Notes under the pieces: generated by a model
What the model was told of the DNA's origin: nothing
Seen by the model: only the letters and a program-made list of their open reading frames with translations
The model's database searches: none
Shown here: positions 51,326-59,390 of the stretch, piece after piece
Layout of the letters: the number at the start of each line of letters is the position of its first letter
How positions within the stretch are numbered: position 1 is the first letter of the stretch
Assembly: GCF_008831235.1 (NCBI RefSeq)
Contig: NZ_WBKF01000001.1
Location: 310,001 to 374,000, forward strand
DNA from: Pseudoclavibacter sp. CFCC 11306
Lineage (GTDB): Bacteria; Actinomycetota; Actinomycetes; Actinomycetales; Microbacteriaceae
Reading direction: 5' to 3'
Length of the DNA: 64,000 nt
Program-made: the position numbers and the translations under genes

Positions 51326-51382
51326 CCTGTGAAGCGGCCCCTGTGAAGCGGAGCCTGTGGCAGGTCTTTCACAAGTGAAAGA
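51326..51382 (-). repeat. 14-nt tandem repeat and hairpin between tRNA-Gly and tRNA-Cys
   Basis: Two copies of CCTGTGAAGCGG plus two variable bases (51326-51339, 51340-51353) and a partial third (CCTGTG, 51354-51359). A hairpin follows: TCTTTCA (51365-51371), loop CAAG, TGAAAGA (51376-51382), just 8 nt from the tRNA-Gly 3' end. It is probably a processing signal. Confidence 0.5.
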
Positions 51383-51390
51383 ACCCTCCG

Positions 51391-51463
51391 AGCGGATGAC
51401 GAGATTCGAACTCGCGACCCCCACCATGGCAAGGTGGTGCTCTACCAACTGAGCCACATCCGC
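51391..51463 (-). tRNA. tRNA-Gly (anticodon GCC)
   Basis: 73 nt. Acceptor GCGGATG/CATCCGC, discriminator U. The anticodon stem CCACC/GGTGG encloses TTGCCAT with anticodon GCC. T-loop GTTCGAA. CCA is not encoded. First gene of the operon. Confidence 0.95.
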
Positions 51464-51518
51464 ATGTCGATCAGCTTGAAGCTTCTCAACGTTGTCCCCG
51501 TGTTCCGGCGACTTGAAT

Positions 51519-51546
51519 AATGTACCGTAACTCCGCGCGAATGCAA
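51519..51546 (-). promoter_or_regulatory. Promoter of the tRNA-Gly-Cys-Val operon
   Basis: On the minus strand TTGCAT (51546-51541), 16-nt spacer, TACATT (51524-51519). The start would fall about 50 nt before the tRNA-Gly 5' end. Confidence 0.5.
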
Positions 51547-51751
51547 AATCGGGGTGAACCGATCCAGGTATCGCGGGCGTGTCGCACCGTCTGCTGCCTG
51601 ACTTCAGGCCTTCGACCGGGGTGCAGCTGAGCCGAGAGCGGCGCTTGAGGCATCAGCCAGACGGCTGCGGTCCATGTGCCCTGGAATCAGATTTCGGTCG
51701 ATCACCGCCGCCTGGCGCCACGTCACACATGGTTGTTCTTGGGACACACAC
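51547..51751. other. Intergenic region between tRNA operon and amtB terminator
   Basis: About 200 nt with no supported gene. Short frames on the plus strand (51579-51773) have no ribosome-binding site and no recognisable motif. Confidence 0.4.
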
Positions 51752-51792
51752 GAAGAGGGTGCGGAGCCTGTGACGGCTGCCGCACCCTCTTC
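51752..51792 (-). terminator. Terminator of amtB
   Basis: GAAGAGGGTGCGG (51752-51764) pairs with CCGCACCCTCTTC (51780-51792); an inner AGCC/GGCT stem continues it. It lies 60 nt after the amtB stop. Confidence 0.8.
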
Positions 51793-51852
51793 ACGTGTGA
51801 AGCGCTGCTTTGTTCATTTCTGCCGCTCAGGAGCGGCTTTCAGCATGAACCC

Positions 51853-53070
51853 TCAGTTCTGCAGGGCGTATCCGGACTCGCCGTGCACACGCAGGTCGAT
51901 GCCGGCCACTTCGTCTTCGTTCTTGACGCGGAAGCCGATGGTCTTGTCGATGACCTTGCCGATGATGAAGGCGACGATGAAGGAGTAGATCGCCACTGGT
52001 ACCGAACCGACGATCTGAGCGCCGAGCTGTCCCCAGCCGTAGCCGTAGAAGAGTCCCGAGTCGTTGGCGAAGAAGCCCAGGTACACACAGCCGATGAGTC
52101 CGCCGACGAGGTGCACGCCGACCACGTCGAGCGAGTCGTCGTAGCCGAGCACCCATTTCGCGTTGACGGCGAGTGCGCAGACGCCGCCGACGATGAGGCC
52201 CAACAGGATGGCCGCACCAGGAGTGAGCTGATCGCACGCCGGGGTGATGCCGACCAGACCCGCCACAGCACCCGTTCCGGCACCGACCGCGGTCGCCTTG
52301 CCCGTCTTCAGCTTCTCGACGACGAGCCAGGCCAGAATCGCAGCTGCAGGCGTCACCATGGTGTTCAGGTAGATGAGACCGGCGGTCGCGTCATCTGTCG
52401 CTGCGCCTCCGTTGAAGCCGAACCAGCCGAACCACAGCACTGATGCACCGATCAGAACCAGCGGCACGTTGTGCGGCTTCGCGATGCCCTTGTCGAAGCC
52501 AATGCGGCGGCCGAGAACGATGGCGAGGGCCAGAGCCGCGGCACCGGAGTTGATGTGAACGACCGTGCCGCCGGCGAAGTCGAGCACGCCGTCTACGCCG
52601 AACCACTCAGGCACCACGGTGCCGATCCAGCCGCCGCCCCAGACCCAGGCCGCGACCGGAAAGTACGAGAGAGTCGCCCAGAGTGCTGCGAAGATCATCC
52701 ACGAGCCGAACTTCGCGCGATCGGCGATGGCTCCCGAGATCAGTGCCACGGTGATGATGGCGAAGGTCGAACCGTAGACGGTCGAGACGAGATCCTCGCC
52801 GCTGACCCCGCTGAGCCCGAAGGCCGAGAACGGGTTGCCAGCGAACGACCACGGGCTCGCGTCTTCGGCGATGCTCGTCATGTTCGCCCCGTAGAGCACC
52901 CAGAGCAGCCCGATGAGTCCCATGGACCCGAAGCTGAGCATGAGCATGCTGACGACGGACTTTGCCCGTACAAGGCCGCCATAGAAGAAGGCGACGCCGG
53001 GCGTCATGAACAACACCAGCGCGGTCGACACCAGCAACCATATGGTGCCGGTCGTGACTGTCTCTGTCAT
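51853..53070 (-). CDS. amtB: Ammonium transporter AmtB
   Basis: 405 residues with 11 membrane helices. The family start is FMTPGVAFFYGGLVRAKSVVS. Conserved pore residues are the first His in DFAGGTVVHINSG (~168) and the twin His in DVVGVHLVGG (~318). LWFGWFGFNGG follows HNVPLVLIG. It conducts NH4+/NH3 under nitrogen limitation. ATG 53070 follows AGAGAGG. There is no glnK or glnD downstream, unlike the common amtB-glnK pair. GlnR-like repeats are upstream. Confidence 0.96.
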   Translation of the reverse strand: MTETVTTGTIWLLVSTALVLFMTPGVAFFYGGLVRAKSVVSMLMLSFGSMGLIGLLWVLYGANMTSIAEDASPWSFAGNPFSAFGLSGVSGEDLVSTVYGSTFAIITVALISGAIADRAKFGSWMIFAALWATLSYFPVAAWVWGGGWIGTVVPEWFGVDGVLDFAGGTVVHINSGAAALALAIVLGRRIGFDKGIAKPHNVPLVLIGASVLWFGWFGFNGGAATDDATAGLIYLNTMVTPAAAILAWLVVEKLKTGKATAVGAGTGAVAGLVGITPACDQLTPGAAILLGLIVGGVCALAVNAKWVLGYDDSLDVVGVHLVGGLIGCVYLGFFANDSGLFYGYGWGQLGAQIVGSVPVAIYSFIVAFIIGKVIDKTIGFRVKNEDEVAGIDLRVHGESGYALQN

Positions 53071-53112
53071 GGTGAAACCTCTCTCGAACTGATCATGGGA
53101 TCGCGACCGCGC

Positions 53113-53118
53113 ATCATA
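53113..53118 (-). promoter_or_regulatory. -10 candidate of amtB
   Basis: TATGAT on the minus strand (53118-53113), 43 nt before the ATG. It has no good -35, as expected for a promoter that depends on an activator. Confidence 0.35.
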
Positions 53119-53183
53119 ATGCGACGACTATCACGAACTGAGTTCAGTCTCGGGTGCAGAGATTTCGCATGATATGCGCAAGG

Positions 53184-53219
53184 GTTACGGCGCTGTTACG
53201 CGTCGGAGGCCGCTGTTAC
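53184..53219 (-). promoter_or_regulatory. GlnR-like GTTAC direct repeats upstream of amtB
   Basis: GTTAC at 53184-53188, 53195-53199 and 53215-53219. The first pair is GTTAC-N6-GTTAC, that is AC-N9-AC, the core of actinobacterial GlnR sites (gTnAC-N6-GaAAC). Steps of 11 and 20 bp keep one or two helical turns. The site lies between the zapE stop and the amtB -10. Confidence 0.5.
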
Positions 53220-53238
53220 GGTAGTGTTTCGAGAAGCG

Positions 53239-54279
53239 TCAGGCCTTGGCCACGTCGTAGGTCTCGTGAGCGAGTGTGGTGAGCGCGTCGAGACGCGAGA
53301 CGCAGCGCAGATACTTCTTGCGGTATCCGCCGTCGATCATCTCCTGGCTGAACACCTCGGTCAGCGGCAGGCCTGCTGCCACGATCGGCTTCTGTGCGTC
53401 GTACAGACGGTCGATCAGCGCCACGAGACGCAGCGCGTCGTCCTGCCTCGTGAGGCGTCCGACTCCCGACCAGACGAACGTGTCGGCAGAGCGCGCAAGG
53501 GCGAAGTACTGCACTGGGTGCAGCGTCGAGATGTGATCGATGACGTCGGCGAAGGCGTCCTGCGACACGCGCAGGTCGTCCGACTGATGCTGTGCGACGA
53601 GCTGATCGATCTGTGCGGGCTCCCAGGGGATGGCCTCGCTGTTCACGTCGCGCCGTCGGTAGTCCTGACCGTCGATGCGCAGCGCCTGGAAGATCGAGGC
53701 GAGCGACTGTATCTCGCGCATGAAGTCGGAGGCGGCGAATCTGCCCTCGCCGAGGGCGTTCGGCGGCGTGTTCGATGTGGCCACGATCGAGGTGCCGGTC
53801 GCCGCGAGCTCCTTCAGCAGCCGGGTCATGATCATTGTGTCGCCGGGGTCGTCGAGTTCGAACTCGTCGATGCACAGCAGGGAGTAGCCGCGCAGCTTGG
53901 CGACGGCGTTCTCGAATCCGAGTGCGCCGACCAGCGATGTGTACTCCAAGAAGGTGCCATAGGCCTTGGGCTGCGGAGCGGTGTTCCACAGCGCTGCCAG
54001 CAGGTGGGACTTGCCGACGCCGAAGCCGCCGTCGAGATAGATGCCGCTGGCCTGCTTCGCCGCCTTTTTGCTTCTGCCGAAGAGGCTGCGGCGCTTCACT
54101 GCTCCCCAGCGGTCGGAGAACGTGCGCAGGGCCTCGACGGCCTCCAGCTGCGACGGGTAATCGGCACTGGGCTGGTAGCTCTCGAACGACGCGGTCTGGA
54201 AGAGCGGTGGCGGCACGAGGTTCGCGACGAGCTCGTCGGGATCGAGATTCGGGTGCACATCGACGATATGCGAGATCAT
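53239..54279 (-). CDS. zapE: Cell division protein ZapE / AFG1-like ATPase
   Basis: 346 residues from ATG 54279, with AGAGAGGAAC before it. AFG1/ZapE ATPases have a P-loop, here LDGGFGVGKSHLLAAL (~residues 83-98), Walker B in LLCIDEFELDDPGD (~135-148), and SIVATSNTPPNALGEGRF (sensor region, ~164-181). Homologues associate with FtsZ in E. coli or act in mitochondrial quality control. It precedes amtB on the same strand but with a 168-nt regulatory gap. The sseA gene diverges upstream. Confidence 0.9.
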   Translation of the reverse strand: MISHIVDVHPNLDPDELVANLVPPPLFQTASFESYQPSADYPSQLEAVEALRTFSDRWGAVKRRSLFGRSKKAAKQASGIYLDGGFGVGKSHLLAALWNTAPQPKAYGTFLEYTSLVGALGFENAVAKLRGYSLLCIDEFELDDPGDTMIMTRLLKELAATGTSIVATSNTPPNALGEGRFAASDFMREIQSLASIFQALRIDGQDYRRRDVNSEAIPWEPAQIDQLVAQHQSDDLRVSQDAFADVIDHISTLHPVQYFALARSADTFVWSGVGRLTRQDDALRLVALIDRLYDAQKPIVAAGLPLTEVFSQEMIDGGYRKKYLRCVSRLDALTTLAHETYDVAKA

Positions 54280-54392
54280 GCGTTCCTCTCTGGCGGCGGC
54301 AGTGCACGCGTGTGTGGCGGTGGCCGAATCGTGGCGACCCGCGTCATATCCGAGTGAGCGTCGTGATGCGGATGCGCGTGCATGAGATCCAG

Positions 54393-54420
54393 CGCGGCAC
54401 CCTGTTCGCGGCACCCTGTT
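54393..54420. repeat. Tandem 14-nt direct repeat between zapE and sseA
   Basis: GCGGCACCCTGTTC occurs twice without a gap (54393-54406, 54407-54420) in the 308-nt divergent region, which holds no gene. Confidence 0.6.
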
Positions 54421-54535
54421 CACTGTAGCGGGTTCGTGGGGCGGCTCGTGCAGACATGAGCGACGACGGTGCGCACTTGCCATCACATGACCTGCTGTTG
54501 CGGAACGCTGCCGCAGGCGAGTCGGGTGCAGTATC

Positions 54536-54566
54536 GTGATCGACATCACCGAGACTCGAACGAGTC
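54536..54566 (+). promoter_or_regulatory. Two inverted repeats in the sseA upstream region
   Basis: GTGAT (54536-54540), 4 nt, ATCAC (54545-54549), then GACTCG (54553-54558), AA, CGAGTC (54561-54566). The second ends 21 nt before the sseA ATG. Operator or leader structure. Confidence 0.4.
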
Positions 54567-54587
54567 GAGGCAACGAAGGAGAACATC

Positions 54588-55499
54588 ATGACTGTCGCCG
54601 TCGACTCGTCAGATCCGAAGACCGCAGGCTACGCGCATCCTGAGCGCCTGGTCACCACCGAGTGGCTCGCCGAACATCTGGGCGAACCCGGACTCGTCGT
54701 CGTCGAGAGCGACGAAGACGTGCTGCTCTACGAGACCGGGCACATCCCCGGTGCGGTCAAGATCGACTGGCACACCGATCTCAACGACCCGGTCGTGCGC
54801 GACTATGTCGACGGCGCGGGCTTCTCGAAGCTGCTCAGTGAGAAGGGCATCGACCGCGATGACACGGTCGTGATCTACGGTGACAAGAACAACTGGTGGG
54901 CGGCCTACGCGCTCTGGGTGTTCACGCTCTTCGGTCACGAAGATGTGCGTCTGCTCAACGGCAGCCGATCGAAGTGGATCGCCGAGGGACGCGATCTGAC
55001 TCGCGAGGTTCGCCCGCGCACCCCGACCGCCTATCCGGTGGTCCGACGGGAAGATGCGCCAATCCGTGCGTATCGTGACGACGTGCTTGCCGCGATCGGC
55101 GTCGAGCATCTGATCGACGTGCGCTCGACACCCGAATACCTCGGTGAGCGCACCACAGCTCCGGACTACCCCGAAGAAGGGGCGCTTCGGGCCGGCCATA
55201 TTCCCACCGCGCAGAGTGTGCCATGGGCGAAGGCCGTCGACGATGACGGCACCTTCAAGACAGCCGACGAGCTGCGTGCAATCTACGAGACGGGTGGCGC
55301 CGGTCTGCGCGAGGGCGATGACGTGATCGTGTACTGCCGCATCGGCGAACGGTCGAGCCACACCTGGTTCGTGCTGAAGTATCTGCTCGGCTTCGAGAAC
55401 GTGCGCAACTATGACGGCTCGTGGACTGAATGGGGCTCAGCGGTGCGCGTGCCGGTGGTGACCGGAGCAGAACCCGGCACCGCTCCCGTCAGCCGCTGA
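54588..55499 (+). CDS. sseA: Sulfurtransferase (two-domain rhodanese)
   Basis: 303 residues, tandem rhodanese. The N-terminal domain has [20 protein letters not shown] (~residues 46-65) but no catalytic Cys. The C-terminal domain has [13 protein letters not shown] and the active-site loop [13 protein letters not shown] (~248-260; Cys-Arg-Ile-Gly-Glu-Arg, thiosulfate-type). It transfers sulfane sulfur to acceptors. ATG 54588 follows GAAGGAG. The sufE gene lies 89 nt downstream, as in other actinobacteria, so the pair may feed sulfur to Suf. Confidence 0.93.
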   Translation: MTVAVDSSDPKTAGYAHPERLVTTEWLAEHLGEPGLVVVESDEDVLLYETGHIPGAVKIDWHTDLNDPVVRDYVDGAGFSKLLSEKGIDRDDTVVIYGDKNNWWAAYALWVFTLFGHEDVRLLNGSRSKWIAEGRDLTREVRPRTPTAYPVVRREDAPIRAYRDDVLAAIGVEHLIDVRSTPEYLGERTTAPDYPEEGALRAGHIPTAQSVPWAKAVDDDGTFKTADELRAIYETGGAGLREGDDVIVYCRIGERSSHTWFVLKYLLGFENVRNYDGSWTEWGSAVRVPVVTGAEPGTAPVSR

Positions 55500-55588
55500 A
55501 CCGTCTGCAGAGCAGAGAGTCGCTCATGGGCTGTGGCAGATCATCCGGCCCGGGGCACGACGCCCGCTGCAGCGTAGACTCGTCGTCC

Positions 55589-56086
55589 ATGAGCACCTCC
55601 GACTCCCCCTCGTCACACCTGTTTGACGCACCCCATGAGCTCGATGCGCAGCACCTGCCGCCCAGGCTCATCGAGACGGCCGAGGATTTCAACGCCCTCG
55701 GTGAGCGAGACCGGCTGCAGCTGCTGCTGGAGTTCGCAGACGAGCTGCCCGAGCTGCCGGAACGCTACCGCGACGATCCCGATCTGCTTGAGCCCGTGCC
55801 CGAGTGCCAGTCTCCCGTCTTTCTGAAGGTCGACGTCGACGGCGACACGGTGCACCCACACGTCACGGCTCCGCGTGAGGCACCGACCACCCGCGGATTC
55901 GCCTCGATTCTGGTCCAGGGCCTCGACGGTGAGAGCGTGCAGCAGGTACTCGACGTACCCAGCGACTACCCGTTCGAACTCGGTCTCGCTCGAACGGTGT
56001 CACCGCTGCGTCTGCGCGGCATGACCGGAATCCTTGAGCGCATCAAGGCCCAAGTTCGGCGCCGGATCGCTGAGCGAGACGCCTGA
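55589..56086 (+). CDS. sufE: SufE-family sulfur acceptor protein
   Basis: 165 residues from ATG 55589, 8 nt after TAGACT (55575-55580). It has the SufE start (FNALGERDRLQLLLEFADELPELP) and the catalytic Cys in VPECQSPVF (~residue 72). SufE accepts persulfide sulfur from a cysteine desulfurase and passes it to SufB. Since the suf operon at 2.9-7.0 kb has no sufS or sufU, this SufE is likely the local sulfur relay. It converges with the hydrolase at 56093. Confidence 0.93.
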   Translation: MSTSDSPSSHLFDAPHELDAQHLPPRLIETAEDFNALGERDRLQLLLEFADELPELPERYRDDPDLLEPVPECQSPVFLKVDVDGDTVHPHVTAPREAPTTRGFASILVQGLDGESVQQVLDVPSDYPFELGLARTVSPLRLRGMTGILERIKAQVRRRIAERDA

Positions 56087-56092
56087 CGACGC

Positions 56093-57463
56093 TCAGCGGC
56101 GCCGGGCACGCGGCGTGCCAGCCGCGGTCGGGGCCAAACGCTCGGTCAGCCAGTCCGTCACGCTGCTCTCCCACAGTTCGCGATCGTGGTTCCACAGTTT
56201 GCAGTGTCGTGCCGTCTTGAACGGTACGAAGGTCACCAGATCTGGGCGTGCTGCGGCCAGCTCCCGTGACGGGCCGCTCGGCACGAACCCGTCGTCGTCG
56301 CTGTGCATGAGCAGCACCGGTTTGCGCAGCTCTCCCGCCCGTGCGACCCAGTTCAGCGCGTCGAGGTCGATGGGGCTCTGCAGCCCCGTCGCAGGCGTGG
56401 CCCAGCGTCGGCCCAAAAGGGTCAGCGCGAACTCGCGCACCGGGGCCGGCACGCTGGACGCATCCGCCTGATATGCCAGGGCGTCGCCCCAGTCGACGAC
56501 CGGTGAGTCGAGGAGCACTCCCCCGATGCGTCGGGCGTGCCGCGTTCTGGCCAGAGTCTGGAGCACGATGGCTCCTCCCATCGACCAGCCGAAGAGAAAG
56601 ACCTTCTTCGCACCGTGCGAGAGCGCGTAGTCGATCGCCGCCTCGACGTCCTCCCATTCAGTCTCGCCGAGGGCATAGCGGTTGTCTGCGCTGGGCGTCG
56701 CCTCGCCGTCGTTGCGATAGCTCACGATCAGCGACGTCAGGCCGAGCTGCTGCACCGCGCCGAGACCGCGGACGACCTCTGGTCGAGCCGAGGCACGCCC
56801 GTGCACATGGATGACCCATGTCTGTGATCGGTCGGCACCGGATTCGGCGGTCTCCGTCGGCGGCTCGCTCGCTTCGGCCGGATGTGCCGATGCAGCCTCG
56901 TCGACGTCGTCTGGCCGGTCGACGGCGTAGACCGGGCGGCCGCTGGGCTCATGCGAGACCAGCCAGGCGGGGTTCGGGCCGAGCGGGCCGTCGATGAGCA
57001 CGTTCTGGGCGTCGAAACCCGCCGACTCCGGCGTCAGCCAGACCCATCCGTTGACACGTCCGCGACGCACGCGACCGTCGAGCACGCCGAAGTCGACGCG
57101 CAGCACGCGCCGCGTGATGCTGTCCCACGTCTGATCGACGATCTCGCCGATGACGGCATGCCCGCGACCTTCGTCGAACCAGAAGCTGTACTCGCCCGGC
57201 ACGCCGGCCAGCCTGGAGTCCCGAGTCGACTTGAGGGTGATCAAGAGACCGTCCGCATCCGACCAGACCGCCTGGACGCTGACGTCTTCGGTGCGGCGCC
57301 TCGGCGGCATCACGACTTCGCGAGCGACATGGGCGCTCGCGGCGGCTCCGGCGGCCATCACGGCAGCTGCCGCACCGGTCACACCGGCCACCACACCCAG
57401 CAGCGAGAGTCCTCTGCCGGAGCGCTGCGGGGCCTCTGAACGGTTGTCTCTGTGCTCGGGCAT
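56093..57463 (-). CDS. Membrane-anchored alpha/beta hydrolase
   Basis: 456 residues. A hydrophobic helix at ~residues 20-45 (LLGVVAGVTGAAAAVMAAGA) probably anchors the protein. After a ~200-residue beta-rich region with an Ala/Glu-rich linker comes the hydrolase domain: GWSMGGAI (nucleophile Ser, ~residue 293), DDDGFVP (acid) and TARHCKLWN (His). The substrate is unknown; the family includes peptidases and esterases. It is divergent from the DUF3000 gene. Confidence 0.85.
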   Translation of the reverse strand: MPEHRDNRSEAPQRSGRGLSLLGVVAGVTGAAAAVMAAGAAASAHVAREVVMPPRRRTEDVSVQAVWSDADGLLITLKSTRDSRLAGVPGEYSFWFDEGRGHAVIGEIVDQTWDSITRRVLRVDFGVLDGRVRRGRVNGWVWLTPESAGFDAQNVLIDGPLGPNPAWLVSHEPSGRPVYAVDRPDDVDEAASAHPAEASEPPTETAESGADRSQTWVIHVHGRASARPEVVRGLGAVQQLGLTSLIVSYRNDGEATPSADNRYALGETEWEDVEAAIDYALSHGAKKVFLFGWSMGGAIVLQTLARTRHARRIGGVLLDSPVVDWGDALAYQADASSVPAPVREFALTLLGRRWATPATGLQSPIDLDALNWVARAGELRKPVLLMHSDDDGFVPSGPSRELAAARPDLVTFVPFKTARHCKLWNHDRELWESSVTDWLTERLAPTAAGTPRARRR

Positions 57464-57526
57464 GTGATCCTCTCCAGCGCGGCGAGTCTGACGCCAGTCT
57501 GCCTTCGGTCATTTTAGTCTGCTTGC

Positions 57527-58126
57527 GTGACCGAAGTTCGCAGAGACGATGAGATGAGCCCGGAGTTCGCAAACCTCCTGCGCGAGCTCTCGGCTGTGCG
57601 TCACCGCTCTGACATCGTGCTCGAACGCATCGACGCTCCGTCGCACATCGCACCCGAGGCCGTCGCCTTCGCCGTCGAGGTCGACGCCAAATCGACTTTC
57701 GTGCATTCGCGCGCCAGCGCACGCTTCGTACTGCTGCACAACCCAGAGCCGCCAGAGGGCTGGGGGTCGACACTGCGCGTGATCTCCTATCTCAAGGCGC
57801 CGCTCGAGGCCGATCTCGGTCTTGATCCGTTCGTTGCGGGCGTGGTCTGGTCCTGGCTCGAAGACGGACTCCATCAGCAGCATGCGCGCTATCACAGCAT
57901 CTCGGGCACGGTCACCAAGACGATCAACTCCGGTTTCGGGGCACTGAGCACCGAGACCGACGGCACAGAGATCGAACTGCGAGCCTCATGGTCGGCTGAG
58001 GTCGGTCAGCCGGTGACTCCCCACCTGCTCGCCTGGATCGATCTGATCAGCGAAGCGGCGAGCCTGCCCCCGGTGCCGGGCGAGATCTCGGTGCTTCTGC
58101 CCACTCTCACTGACACGCACTCGTAG
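57527..58126 (+). CDS. DUF3000 protein
   Basis: 199 residues from GTG 57527, 6 nt after TAGTCT (57515-57520). The family, known only from actinobacteria, has no assigned function. The conserved parts here are IDAPSHIAPEAVAFAVEVD and RFVLLHNPEPPEGWGSTLRV, then GTVTKTINSGFG. It precedes the RNase D gene by 20 nt, a fixed neighbourhood in many actinobacteria, suggesting an RNA- or dxs-linked role that remains unproved. Confidence 0.85.
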   Translation: MTEVRRDDEMSPEFANLLRELSAVRHRSDIVLERIDAPSHIAPEAVAFAVEVDAKSTFVHSRASARFVLLHNPEPPEGWGSTLRVISYLKAPLEADLGLDPFVAGVVWSWLEDGLHQQHARYHSISGTVTKTINSGFGALSTETDGTEIELRASWSAEVGQPVTPHLLAWIDLISEAASLPPVPGEISVLLPTLTDTHS

Positions 58127-58146
58127 GCGAAAGGCTCATCCACACT

Positions 58147-59367
58147 GTGAACGTCGAAGACCAACCCTCACATCTCGTCGTGCAGCCGGCAGACGGCATT
58201 CCACCGGTTGTGGCGACGCCCAGAGGGCTTGAGGAGGCGATGCGCCGACTCGAAGGAGCTGACGGCCCGCTTGCTCTCGACACCGAACGCGCGAGCGGTT
58301 TCCGCTATCACGACAACGCCTATCTGGTGCAGATGCGTCGCGGCGACGAGCCAGCGGTGCTGCTCGACCCGGTCGCCTTCGACGGCGAGGCCATGGCCGA
58401 GCTGCAGAGCGTCATCGGGCGACAAGAGTGGGTGCTGCACGCGGCGACCCAAGACCTGCCCTCGCTGCATGCGCTCGGGCTCTCTCCCGCCGCGCTCTTC
58501 GACACCGAGCTGGGTGCGAGACTGCTGAATCTGCCGCATGTCGGACTCGGCGGTCTGCTTGACGATCTCTTCGGCATCCATCTGAAGAAGGAGCACTCGG
58601 CAGCCGACTGGTCACGACGCCCACTGCCTGAGGAATGGCTCGCCTACGCGGCTCTCGACGTCGAGTATCTCGTCGAGCTGCGAGACGAGGTCGAACGTCT
58701 TCTGACCGATCAGGGAAAGCTCGAGATCGCTCGGCAGGAATTCGCCGCCGAGATGGACTTCGAACCGCGGCAGAAGCCGGGCGAGCCTTGGCGTCGCACC
58801 AGCGGGATCACAGCTGCGCGCACGCCGCGGCAGCTGCGCATCGTGCGCGAGCTCTGGAACGAACGCGATGCGCTGGCTCGGCAGCGCGATCTCTCGCCGC
58901 ACCGGCTCATCCCCGATCGCGCCATCATGGCCGCGGCGACCAACGCAGTGCGCAACGAGCACGAGCTGCTGGCTCTGCGCGAGTTCAACGGGCGCGGCGC
59001 CCATTCCGAGCTGAGACACTGGTGGGCGGCCGTGCAGCGCGCGCGAGCCAGCCAAGAGCCCATCAGCGTGCGCGTGCCGCACGAGGGCGTGCCACATCAT
59101 CGCTCCTGGGGTCGGCAGCACCCGGAGGCCGATCAGCGTCTGCGCACAGCCAGGTCGGCGCTGATCGAGATCGCCGAGGCTCACGATCTGCCGGTCGAGA
59201 ACCTGCTGCAGCCCCGAGTGCTTCGTGAACTCGCTTGGGAGACCTCGGAGCCGATCGACGCGGCCGAAGTCGCCACACGTCTTGCAGAGCTCGGTGCCCG
59301 GCCCTGGCAGACCGAGCTCACCGCGGCACCGATCGCAGAGGCTTTCCGCGAGGCCGCCTCAGCGTAG
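58147..59367 (+). CDS. rnd: Ribonuclease D (3'-5' exonuclease with HRDC domain)
   Basis: 406 residues. DEDDy motifs are LALDTERASG (D-x-E, ~residues 38-47), AATQDLPSLHALG and YAALDVEYLVELRDE (Y-x3-D, ~163-177). The HRDC region follows about residues 210-290 (LRIVRELWNERDALARQRDLSP). RNase D trims tRNA precursors. GTG 58147 has AAAGG 12 nt upstream. It converges with dxs. Confidence 0.9.
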   Translation: MNVEDQPSHLVVQPADGIPPVVATPRGLEEAMRRLEGADGPLALDTERASGFRYHDNAYLVQMRRGDEPAVLLDPVAFDGEAMAELQSVIGRQEWVLHAATQDLPSLHALGLSPAALFDTELGARLLNLPHVGLGGLLDDLFGIHLKKEHSAADWSRRPLPEEWLAYAALDVEYLVELRDEVERLLTDQGKLEIARQEFAAEMDFEPRQKPGEPWRRTSGITAARTPRQLRIVRELWNERDALARQRDLSPHRLIPDRAIMAAATNAVRNEHELLALREFNGRGAHSELRHWWAAVQRARASQEPISVRVPHEGVPHHRSWGRQHPEADQRLRTARSALIEIAEAHDLPVENLLQPRVLRELAWETSEPIDAAEVATRLAELGARPWQTELTAAPIAEAFREAASA

Positions 59368-59390
59368 CCGCGACGTCGCCTCAGTCGGGC

